From NCBI RefSeq assembly GCF_013359905.1, contig NZ_JABMCC010000098.1, positions 62,001 through 126,000 of the forward strand: a stretch of 64,000 bases of DNA, read 5' to 3'. The position numbers and the translations under genes were made by a program. The number at the start of each line of letters is the position of its first letter. The first letter of the stretch is position 1. Source of the DNA: Paenibacillus taichungensis (lineage in GTDB: Bacteria; Bacillota; Bacilli; Paenibacillales; Paenibacillaceae). The notes beneath the pieces are model-generated. The model had not been told where the DNA came from. It did no database searches and worked only from the letters and a program-made list of their open reading frames with translations. Below are positions 7,919 through 15,950 of the stretch, piece by piece.

Positions 7919-9433
7919 ATGATACATTCATCTATCTGGAACACATTGATCAAGTCTGTCCTGATTACAGCGATGATGACGCTGCCTCTGTCGGGGTGTA
8001 TATCAATATCCGGGAAGAACGAGGAATTCGACAGAAGTATCAACACAGTGAATCTGATTTATTATACGCTTGGCAATCCTGACCAGGATCTGAAGATGGT
8101 AAACGCTAAAATCAATGAAGTGTTGGCCCAAAAAATCGGAATCACTATTACATATATCAAGATTGGGTGGCAGGAGTACAATGACCGGATCAATACGCTA
8201 ATTTCGACGGGAACTCCTTTTGATATTGCTTTTACCACAGATTACTCAAGCTATGTTCAGCGAGGAGCATGGCTGAGACTGGACAGCTACTTATCCAGCT
8301 TCGGCAAGGATATGTACGACACGATCGACCCCGTTCTATGGCAGGGCGTTCGCATGGAAGACGGCGGCATCTACGGTGTGCCTACGAATAAGGAGCTTGC
8401 CGTCCGTATGCAATGGATGTATCCGGAGTCTCTTGTCCAAAAGTATGACATCGACATTACAAAATACAATTCCCTGGAGTCTTTGGATCCGCTGTTACAA
8501 ATGATCAAGGAAAAGGAACCCTCCTATCAGTTGATGGAGCTGGACAAGGATTCCCAGAACTTCTTCGCCATGTACGGTTACGAATATGTGCTGGATAAAC
8601 CGCTACCACTGATGGTGCGTTCTCTGAATCCAGATGCGCAAGTTTTCAATATATTTGAGACCGAGGAAGCAAGGCAGGTGCTGGATACACTCCGCAGCTA
8701 TTACGTCAAGGGTTACATCAATGAAGACGCCGCCCTGCGGGAGAGCCAAAATCTCAAACGCGAAGAACGGGTTTTCTGGAAAGCTGCGGGAGGAGGACCC
8801 CTTTCGGAAAATAGTTGGAGCAAAGATCGCGGCTACAAGGTTGTTGCTCATCCCGTGACCCCGCCTTTGATCACGACGGAATCCGTTCGCGGCGGAATTA
8901 TGGCAATAAACGCAAAGTCAGCGCACCCCGTTGAAAGTGTAAAGTTTTTAAATTTGCTCAACACGGACCCGGAAATCCGCAATCTGTTTAATTACGGTAT
9001 TGAAGGTGTTCATTATACGTTGGACAAGAACGGACAGGTGCTGCTGAAATCTTCCGGAGACAGCGACGACGATCCAGTCTCAGCAGTTGGCTATGAAGGT
9101 GTGCAGTATACGCAAGGAAACTGGTTCATTCTCAAAACGATCGGCGGAAAATTTCCCGATCCGTTGGATAAGTGGGATCAGTTCCGAGCAGCAAACGCAG
9201 AATACGTCAAATCGAACTTACTCGGATTCACGCCGAATTTGACCCGTATGTCCATTCAGGTCAACCTTATAAAAATGGTTTGGGAAAAGTACTATCCGAG
9301 CTTGATGACTGGCAGTGTGAATGTGGAGAGGGTACTGCCCAAATTCAACGAGGAGCTGAAGCAGGCGGGTCTGGACGAGGTGCGGGTAGAAATACAACGG
9401 CAGCTCGACGCTTGGCGTGTTGACCATCCATAA
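7919..9433 (+). CDS. second solute-binding lipoprotein, paralogue of the 3739 product
   Basis: A 504-residue lipoprotein: signal peptide ending LPLSGC (Cys27), bilobal binding fold, and a DUF3502-type C-terminus (MTGSVNVERVLPKF ... GLDEVRVEIQRQLDAW). It aligns over its whole length with the 3739 protein: KINEVLAQKIG against KINEYTAEKIG, and NTDPEIRNLFNYGIEGV against NTDSKLRNMLAYGEEGV. It starts 7 bases after the response regulator stop, so it belongs to the two-component transcript and not the permease transcript. Either it is an alternative receptor feeding the same permeases, or it presents ligand to the kinase; the latter is inference from position. Confidence 0.9.
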   Translation: MIHSSIWNTLIKSVLITAMMTLPLSGCISISGKNEEFDRSINTVNLIYYTLGNPDQDLKMVNAKINEVLAQKIGITITYIKIGWQEYNDRINTLISTGTPFDIAFTTDYSSYVQRGAWLRLDSYLSSFGKDMYDTIDPVLWQGVRMEDGGIYGVPTNKELAVRMQWMYPESLVQKYDIDITKYNSLESLDPLLQMIKEKEPSYQLMELDKDSQNFFAMYGYEYVLDKPLPLMVRSLNPDAQVFNIFETEEARQVLDTLRSYYVKGYINEDAALRESQNLKREERVFWKAAGGGPLSENSWSKDRGYKVVAHPVTPPLITTESVRGGIMAINAKSAHPVESVKFLNLLNTDPEIRNLFNYGIEGVHYTLDKNGQVLLKSSGDSDDDPVSAVGYEGVQYTQGNWFILKTIGGKFPDPLDKWDQFRAANAEYVKSNLLGFTPNLTRMSIQVNLIKMVWEKYYPSLMTGSVNVERVLPKFNEELKQAGLDEVRVEIQRQLDAWRVDHP

Positions 9434-9484
9434 AGGGGAGTTACCGAATACCCGAAAGTTTTCCTAATTTCACTAATCCCTAAT

Positions 9485-9527
9485 AACCGGCTGTGCCTTC
9501 CTTCTAAACTGGATGGCACAGCCGGTT
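9485..9527. terminator. hairpin between convergent genes
   Basis: Perfect 13-bp stem AACCGGCTGTGCC/GGCACAGCCGGTT with a 17-base loop, placed between two convergent genes. There is no clear T run on either side, so termination efficiency is uncertain. Confidence 0.5.
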
Positions 9528-9593
9528 CGTCAATAGGTGGAAACGATAGGGTTTTCCTATACTGTCATTTAAAAGTGTAAGGTTTAGATAAGC

Positions 9594-10874
9594 TTAGACA
9601 ATTCCTTTGTCCATGGCTTTGCCGATCAGTGTAGCAAACAAACTGTTGGACCAGGCGAACCATTCACGTGAAAAGTCGGCGGGATCATCCGGGTGAAAGC
9701 CTTCATGCATATATCCGGTGTCCGCATCGGTCTGAACTAGCATATCAATTAATTCTTTGATCTCCTCATCGTTATCTGCTGTCAGCGCCTGCATGGACAA
9801 TGCCATATGCCACACATAACCTCCCGGGGTATGTGGACTACCGATGCCTCTGGCATGTTTACCCTCGAAATAGAAGGGGTTGTCGAAGCTTAGGGCAAAG
9901 CGGCGGGTGTTCTGATAAATTTCATCCTCCACACCCACATAACCAATATAAGGAATAGATATCAGTCCTGGTGTACCTGCATCGTCCATCAAAGAATAAT
10001 TACCGTATCCATCCGTTTCGTAGGCGTAAATTCGGCCGTATTTTGGATGATTCACAATTCCATACTTCTGGATTCCGAAGTTGATTTCCTTGCGCAGCTT
10101 TGCTGCCCGGGCCGCCAGTCTTTCGTCCTTATAGATTACGCTTGCGATCTCGCGAATATAGTCCATAATCACTACAGCGAACATATTGGACGGAATATTG
10201 TAGCCGAACTCACAGCTGTCATCGCTCGGACGGAAGCCTGACCAGCTCATGCCGGTGTAATTGACAGGCATGCCGCGTCCGTTATTGTGCAAAGTTTCCG
10301 TATCCTGAAGTGTCTCCCGGATGAAATGGTACGGAGATTTCTCCCCGTGGTACTGCTCTGTTTCGATAACGTTCACGATAGAAGTCAGCGCTTGGTAGCA
10401 GGCAGTATCAAAGATATCAGTCTGCTCCGCTTCCTTCCAGTACATATAAGCCAGCTGTACAACGAAGCAGAGGGAGTCCAACTCGTATTTGCGCTCCCAC
10501 ATCCAAGGGTTTAGATTGCAGTCATCCGTAGCTCGGTAATGTTTGTCACTTGCCGTTTCGTTGAAGGCATTGGTGTACGGATCAATATTGACATAGAACA
10601 TCTGGCGGGCGATCAGGCCGCGGAGAATCCGCTGCAGCGCAGGGTCATGTTTAGCAAAAGGGATATAATGGCGCACTTGCTCCGTAGAATCACGCAGCCA
10701 CATGGCCGGGATATCCCCGGTAAATACAAAGGTGGTACCGTCTTCAAGCAGCTTGGTTGTTGTTTCCAGCGTATTCGGAAAGCAGTTGCGGAATAGTTGC
10801 TGCAATTTCGGATGATGCGCGAGCCGTTCATTGGCTTCAGTAAGATACGTAGTTATGGAAGCTGGCATGTTCAT
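9594..10874 (-). CDS. glycoside hydrolase family 125, exo-alpha-1,6-mannosidase-like
   Basis: A 426-residue protein with no signal peptide, so cytoplasmic. It shows GH125 (formerly DUF1237) hallmarks: FVFTGDIPAMWLRDSTEQVR near the N-terminus, YTNAFNE, WERKYELDSLCF, SGFRPSDDSCEFGYNIPSN and the C-terminal LMQ-type region with HEGFHPDDP. Known of the family: metal-independent inverting exo-alpha-1,6-mannosidases acting on N-glycan- or yeast-mannan-derived oligosaccharides. The start has an AGGAGGAG site 7 bases upstream. It is divergent from the ABC importer at 11267, whose GH130 phosphorylase would act on other mannosides; together they suggest uptake and cytoplasmic dismantling of mannose-containing glycans. 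Confidence 0.9.
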   Translation of the reverse strand: MNMPASITTYLTEANERLAHHPKLQQLFRNCFPNTLETTTKLLEDGTTFVFTGDIPAMWLRDSTEQVRHYIPFAKHDPALQRILRGLIARQMFYVNIDPYTNAFNETASDKHYRATDDCNLNPWMWERKYELDSLCFVVQLAYMYWKEAEQTDIFDTACYQALTSIVNVIETEQYHGEKSPYHFIRETLQDTETLHNNGRGMPVNYTGMSWSGFRPSDDSCEFGYNIPSNMFAVVIMDYIREIASVIYKDERLAARAAKLRKEINFGIQKYGIVNHPKYGRIYAYETDGYGNYSLMDDAGTPGLISIPYIGYVGVEDEIYQNTRRFALSFDNPFYFEGKHARGIGSPHTPGGYVWHMALSMQALTADNDEEIKELIDMLVQTDADTGYMHEGFHPDDPADFSREWFAWSNSLFATLIGKAMDKGIV

Positions 10875-11177
10875 AGTCTAACTCCTCCTGTAAAGTTAAG
10901 ATTAAGATTGTAGGATTGTACTACCGCAGAACAAAATCTTAATTGGGTTGGCATTCGTAGCAAATGTTTGCATACCTTCCCAATGAACACAATATGTCAC
11001 ATATGAAGTGTGATAAGAGGTTCATAATTCACATATTTGCAGCGATGCTTCGTCTGAAAATATTCACTTCAAGGCAGGCCGGAAAATACCACAGCAACGC
11101 GGTTTTACACTCTCTTAACATGACAATGCAGAACCTACATATTTACGGTGTCAACTTTGTTTCACTACACTTCGAAT

Positions 11178-11191
11178 TGTAAGCGTTCGCA
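11178..11191. promoter_or_regulatory. CcpA cre-like operator upstream of importer
   Basis: TGTAAGCGTTCGCA matches the cre consensus TGWAARCGYTWNCW at 13 of 14 positions and lies 76 bases before the importer start. It predicts carbon catabolite repression of the mannoside locus. The rest of the 10875-11266 gap must hold the divergent promoters for GH125 and the importer; I see no convincing complete -35/-10 pair and no small gene. Confidence 0.6.
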
Positions 11192-11266
11192 AGATTGGAT
11201 GAGCAAGAATGCGAATCAGCTATATGATTTCATGTAACGAAAAACAACTTAGAGAGGAGTGGGAGA

Positions 11267-12217
11267 ATGAAGGGGAGTTATGCACCAGTATCCGTGAATC
11301 CTTCAGTAAAGAACAAATCCCTTGGCAAAAGAATCTGGAAAAATTGGGAGCTCTATCTGTTCATGCTTCCCGTGTTATTGTATTTCCTCGTTTTTCATTA
11401 CGGTCCGATGTACGGTATTCAGATCGCTTTTAAGAATTTCGTACCTTCGAAAGGAATTACGGGCAGCGAATGGGTCGGTTTTGACCACTTTGAACGGTTT
11501 TTCAATTCCTATTTTTTCTGGGATCTGCTATGGAACACGTTCAGCATCAGTTTCTATGAACTTGCTATCGGTTTTCCGCTTCCGATCATTCTGGCGCTGG
11601 CTTTCAATGAAGTCCGCAACGGCCCGTTCAAGAAGTCGGTTCAGACAGTAACTTATGCGCCGCATTTCATTTCTGTAGTTGTTATGGCAGGCATGATCAT
11701 TACTTTTTTATCACCCTCGAGTGGAATGATTGTCCGGTTCATCGAGTTCCTGGACCTACAACCAGCGGCGTTTCTGACTGATCCGGCCTGGTTTAAGACA
11801 GTGTATGTCTTCTCGGGCGTCTGGCAGAGCACCGGGTGGGGAACTATTATTTATCTCGCGGCTCTGTCAGGCGTAGATCCCCAGCTGCATGAAGCGGCCA
11901 TTATGGATGGAGCAAGCCGGTTTAAACGGATGCTGCATATCAATCTGCCGACGATCGTGCCCACGATAACGATCATGCTGATCTTGAATATGGGTAATAT
12001 ACTGGGCCTTGGCTTCGAGAAGATTCTGCTGCTGCAGAATTCGCTCAATATGGAGGCTTCCGATGTAATTTCCACCTATGTATACCGCGCGGGCCTAGTG
12101 AACGCCCAGTACAGCTTCTCAACGGCTGTAGGATTGTTTAACTCGGTAGTCAACGTTATTTTGCTTGTTACTGTCAACCAGATCGCCAAACGAACCAGTG
12201 AGAATAGCCTCTGGTAG
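11267..12217 (+). CDS. sugar ABC transporter permease (LplB-type)
   Basis: A 316-residue CUT1 permease with the usual start of the family (KNWELYLFMLPVLLYFLVFH, IAFKNF), six hydrophobic segments and the EAA loop HEAAIMDGASRFKRM. The start follows a GAGAGGAG site. It pairs with the next permease (16-base gap) and the lipoprotein at 13183. Because GH125 and GH130 flank this importer, the cargo is probably a mannose-containing oligosaccharide. No ATPase gene is linked. Confidence 0.93.
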   Translation: MKGSYAPVSVNPSVKNKSLGKRIWKNWELYLFMLPVLLYFLVFHYGPMYGIQIAFKNFVPSKGITGSEWVGFDHFERFFNSYFFWDLLWNTFSISFYELAIGFPLPIILALAFNEVRNGPFKKSVQTVTYAPHFISVVVMAGMIITFLSPSSGMIVRFIEFLDLQPAAFLTDPAWFKTVYVFSGVWQSTGWGTIIYLAALSGVDPQLHEAAIMDGASRFKRMLHINLPTIVPTITIMLILNMGNILGLGFEKILLLQNSLNMEASDVISTYVYRAGLVNAQYSFSTAVGLFNSVVNVILLVTVNQIAKRTSENSLW

Positions 12218-12233
12218 AAAGGAGTTGAAGTCA

Positions 12234-13145
12234 GTGGTTACTGCCATGAAAGAATCCAGGGGGGACAAGCTGTTTCTGATTAGCACCTATATCTATTTGG
12301 GCCTTGCACTGCTTGTAGTTCTCTATCCGCTAATCTATATTCTCAGCGCTTCAATCAGTTCTCCGCAGGACGTCAATTCGGGAGCAATGTGGTTGTTTCC
12401 GAAGAATGTGACACTGGACGGCTACAAGCTTGTATTTGAGAACCCGAAGATATGGAATGGTTACTGGAACACGATTATTTACACTGTAGTGGGAACTCTG
12501 GTCAATCTGGCCGTTACTCTGCCGGCCTCGTATGCCCTAAGCAGATCTGATTTTGTCGGGCGCCAGTTGTTTATGGGCCTCATTCTGTTCACGATGTTCT
12601 TCAGCGGCGGAATTGTGCCGACGTATCTGTTGGTCAAGAATCTTGGTCTCATTAATAGTATGTGGGCATTGATCCTGCCAGTGGCCGCTTCGGTTTGGAA
12701 TATTGTCGTAGCCCGCACCTTTTTTCAGACGACCATCCCAAAAGAACTGCAGGAAGCGGCGCATATTGACGGTTGTACGAATTTAAAGCTGTTTATACGC
12801 ATTATTTTGCCGCTGTCGGCACCGATTGTGGCCGTTATGGCCCTGTTCTATGGAGTAAGCCATTGGAACAGCTACTTCCCGTCCCTGATCTATTTAAATG
12901 ATGAAGCCAAGTATCCGCTGCAGATGGTTCTGCGCCAGATTCTTGTCCTTCAGGAAATGTCGGCCGAAACCACGGGCGCTTCGATTAATGGCGAGGTGGC
13001 GAGCGCTATGAATAATAAGGCGGAAACGGCATCGTTGATCAAATACGGAGTTATAGTTGTCTCCACACTGCCCATCGTTGCAGTTTATCCGTTCCTGCAG
13101 CGTTACTTTGTCCAGGGGGTCATGATCGGCTCTGTTAAAGGCTAA
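12234..13145 (+). CDS. carbohydrate ABC transporter permease (LplC-type)
   Basis: Partner permease of about 303 residues. The open frame extends back to 12165 inside the upstream gene, but an AAAGGAG site at 12218-12224 sits 9 bases before the GTG at 12234, so the protein begins MVTAMKESRGDK; the ATG at 12246 is the next option. Six hydrophobic segments, EAA loop QEAAHIDGCTNLKLF, C-terminus VMIGSVKG. It forms the membrane channel with the 11267 product. Confidence 0.92.
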   Translation: MVTAMKESRGDKLFLISTYIYLGLALLVVLYPLIYILSASISSPQDVNSGAMWLFPKNVTLDGYKLVFENPKIWNGYWNTIIYTVVGTLVNLAVTLPASYALSRSDFVGRQLFMGLILFTMFFSGGIVPTYLLVKNLGLINSMWALILPVAASVWNIVVARTFFQTTIPKELQEAAHIDGCTNLKLFIRIILPLSAPIVAVMALFYGVSHWNSYFPSLIYLNDEAKYPLQMVLRQILVLQEMSAETTGASINGEVASAMNNKAETASLIKYGVIVVSTLPIVAVYPFLQRYFVQGVMIGSVKG

Positions 13146-13182
13146 ACAATAGAATGTTTGTATAACAAGGGAGGAATTATTC

Positions 13183-14793
13183 ATGCAGATTACACGCAAA
13201 CCATGGAAGCTTCTGCTTTCTTCGGCTCTAGTTCTTACACTGCTGGCAGGCTGCAGCAATTCAAATGAAGGTGCAGCGAATAACAGTACCGGGGAGGTCG
13301 CTGTTAATAAAGAAGGTTTCCCAATAGTCAATGAATCCGTTACTTTGACGCTTATGGCGCCGGATGTAGGAATTCAGAACTGGGAGAAGATGGCGGTGCT
13401 CCAGCAGATGCAGGAGAAGACCGGCATTAAGTTGGAATACAAGAATGCACCGAAGGACAGCTTCGAGACCAAGAAGAATTTGGTGCTCGCCAGCGGGGAT
13501 TACCCGGATATTCTTTATGCTGCCGGTCTGACGACCGCAGAGCAGATGAATTATGGAGAGCAGGGTATCATCATACCCCTGGAGGATCTGATTGAAGAAT
13601 ACGCTCCCAATTTCAAGGCACTGCTGGAGGAGAATCCGGATGTCCGCAAATCAATTACAGCACCGGACGGGCATATCTATTCCTTGCCGGTAGTAGAACT
13701 TAGCCAGCACTGGTACCGCAATCCGATGTGGTATAACGGGGATTTCCTGAAGGCGTTGAATATCGACAAGCTTCCCGAAACGACGGAAGAGCTGTATACC
13801 TACCTGAAACGTGTGAAGGAGGAAGATCCAAACGGCAATGGCAAAGCCGATGAAATTCCGATTTCCTCAGTGACAACACCCGCTGCGAACCTCCGCGATA
13901 TCCGTACCTGGCTGCTTGGCGCCTTCGGTATTTATGAAGAAGAAATTTACGTGGACGATGCGGACAAGGTGCATTATACACCGCTTGAAGAAGGTTATAA
14001 GGAATATTTGACCTATATGAACCGCCTGTGGTCCGAAGACCTGTTGGATCACGAGAGCTTTTCGCAGACGGCAGAGCAGAAGAAGGCCAAAACGCAGAAT
14101 AATCAAGTTGCCCTCTTCTCAGACTGGCATGCCTACATGTCCAAGGGCGGAGAGCCTTCGACGGCAGATCCGATGTTTGCGCCTGTACGCAGCGAATCCA
14201 TTGCTGCTCCTGCGATTGCAAAGAACAGAGGAATCACAACTGGTGCATTTGCCATCACGGAAAGTAATCCCACTCCGGAAGCGTCTATGCGCTGGGTGGA
14301 TTATCTCTATTCTTATGAAGGGGCGATGTTCTTCAATAAAGGGCCTGAGGGAATTCTCTGGGAATATACTGACAAAGAGAATCGGGTCAAGAAGTACTTG
14401 CCTGTACCGGACGGGAAGGAGATGGAAGATTACCGGGCAACTCTGACGCCCAACTACGGCATTCCAGCTCCAACCCTGTCCATGGATGATATTAGTAAGG
14501 GGCTGAAGACAGACTTTGACCTCTGGGTAGAGCAGGAAACCCAGCAGAAGCTTCTTGATAAAGGCGCACGAATTCCATACCCGACCTTGTTCTTCACCGT
14601 GGAAGAGCAGACCGAAATCAGCAGCCTCAATTCTGATTTGAGAACATATGTGAATCAGATGGAAGCGAAGTTCATCACGGGTGCCGAGCCGCTTACGGGT
14701 TGGGATAATTATGTGGCGACCGTCAAGAAAATGGGTGGAGAGCGTGTAGCTGAAATCAACCAGGCTGCCTATGACCGGTGGAAATCCAACTAA
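13183..14793 (+). CDS. extracellular solute-binding lipoprotein
   Basis: A 536-residue lipoprotein with signal peptide ending LLAGC (Cys24) and an Asn/Ser/Gly linker. The binding fold includes NWEKMAVLQQMQEKTGIK, PDILYAAG, the calcium-like acidic loop DPNGNGKADEIP and a C-terminal EPLTGWDNYV motif. The last is shared with the 34853 protein (EPLSNWDN), marking both as the LplA-type subgroup that lacks the DUF3502 tail. A GGGAGG site precedes the ATG. It delivers substrate to the two upstream permeases. Confidence 0.92.
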   Translation: MQITRKPWKLLLSSALVLTLLAGCSNSNEGAANNSTGEVAVNKEGFPIVNESVTLTLMAPDVGIQNWEKMAVLQQMQEKTGIKLEYKNAPKDSFETKKNLVLASGDYPDILYAAGLTTAEQMNYGEQGIIIPLEDLIEEYAPNFKALLEENPDVRKSITAPDGHIYSLPVVELSQHWYRNPMWYNGDFLKALNIDKLPETTEELYTYLKRVKEEDPNGNGKADEIPISSVTTPAANLRDIRTWLLGAFGIYEEEIYVDDADKVHYTPLEEGYKEYLTYMNRLWSEDLLDHESFSQTAEQKKAKTQNNQVALFSDWHAYMSKGGEPSTADPMFAPVRSESIAAPAIAKNRGITTGAFAITESNPTPEASMRWVDYLYSYEGAMFFNKGPEGILWEYTDKENRVKKYLPVPDGKEMEDYRATLTPNYGIPAPTLSMDDISKGLKTDFDLWVEQETQQKLLDKGARIPYPTLFFTVEEQTEISSLNSDLRTYVNQMEAKFITGAEPLTGWDNYVATVKKMGGERVAEINQAAYDRWKSN

Positions 14794-14909
14794 TCATGCT
14801 AATGCGGTTCCGTGAAGATTTTCGGCGGAGTGATCAGTTTTTCTTTTAAACCCTATGAAGTCCAGACGAGCAAACTATACCATGAACATGAATTGCAGGA
14901 GGAATAAAT

Positions 14910-15926
14910 ATGCAAATCACGAGACATCCGGATAATCCTATTGTTGTCCCGGGAGGATATGAATGGCGCAAGGTTACAGTTTTCAACCCTGCAGTCATCA
15001 TTGATAACGGCAAATTTTATATGATTGAGCGCACCGCAGGTTCCCTGACGCCATGTAAGAATTATCTTGGTCTGCTTGAGAGCGAAGATGGCGTAAACTT
15101 TACCCATGTGAGGGATGAGCCGATTGTGACGCCAGATATGCTGGGGTTCCCTTATGGCAGTGTGCAGGACCCGCGGATTGTCAAAATTGACGGGACTTTC
15201 TATCTGAACTACGCCCTGCGCCCCTGTGCAATGAGCTATTATCCTACAGGGGCAGGTGTCCCCTTGCGCTCTATTCCCGAATATCCGGATGGGTGGGGGG
15301 AAGAAGAAGGGCATTGGCTGACCCGGTCCTCTATTCTGAAGTCGGATAATCTATTGGATTGGGAGTTTGTGGCGGACACGACACCACTTGATATCAATGA
15401 CAGGGACAACATTCTGTTCCCCGAGAAAATAGGCGGCAAATTCGTGCTGCTGCGCCGCCCCGAGGAATACGTGGGAGAAGACTATGGAACGGATAATGCG
15501 GCCATGTGGATTACCTACTCCGAGGATCTTGTGAACTGGGAAGAGCCCAAACTGCTCGCCACCGCCGGAAGCCTGTCCTGGGAATCGCGGAAGATCGGAG
15601 GTTCTACGCCACCGGTACGCACGGACAAGGGCTGGCTGGTGCTCTATCACGGTGTTGATGAGGATATTGTCTACCGTGTGGGAGCGATGCTGCTGGATTT
15701 GGAGCAGCCAGAGAAAATCATTGCCCGGACAGCTAATTTTATTATGGAGCCGGAGACGTACTATGAGAAGTTCGGGTTCCAGATTCCGAATGTCATCTTC
15801 CCTACCGGAAATGTGGTCAAAGACGGACTGCTCTATATCTATTACGGGGTAACGGATACAGCGATTGCGCTCGCAACGGTTCCTTTGAATGAGCTGGTGG
15901 AGCATATTCTCCAGGAAGCGCAGTAG
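14910..15926 (+). CDS. glycoside hydrolase family 130 (mannoside phosphorylase-like)
   Basis: A 338-residue cytoplasmic protein with the five-bladed beta-propeller repeats of GH130. The catalytic-acid motif is SVQDPRIVK (Asp87), followed by NILFPEKIGGKFVLLRRP, GSTPPVRTDKGWLVLYHG and the closing YYGVTDTAIALATVP. Family knowledge: GH130 enzymes phosphorolyse, or in some subfamilies hydrolyse, beta-mannosides such as Man-GlcNAc or mannobiose. It lies in the importer operon, 116 bases after the binding protein, behind an AGGAGG site. Paired with GH125 it suggests N-glycan core or mannan processing, yielding mannose 1-phosphate if it is a phosphorylase. The exact subfamily cannot be fixed by eye. 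Confidence 0.9.
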   Translation: MQITRHPDNPIVVPGGYEWRKVTVFNPAVIIDNGKFYMIERTAGSLTPCKNYLGLLESEDGVNFTHVRDEPIVTPDMLGFPYGSVQDPRIVKIDGTFYLNYALRPCAMSYYPTGAGVPLRSIPEYPDGWGEEEGHWLTRSSILKSDNLLDWEFVADTTPLDINDRDNILFPEKIGGKFVLLRRPEEYVGEDYGTDNAAMWITYSEDLVNWEEPKLLATAGSLSWESRKIGGSTPPVRTDKGWLVLYHGVDEDIVYRVGAMLLDLEQPEKIIARTANFIMEPETYYEKFGFQIPNVIFPTGNVVKDGLLYIYYGVTDTAIALATVPLNELVEHILQEAQ

Positions 15927-15950
15927 CAGAACAACCTATAAAGTGAAAGT

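Noticed and set aside
10964..11182. Open frame in the GH125-importer gap
   Set aside because: Unlikely composition, no ribosome site, and it overlaps the cre-like box and divergent promoters.
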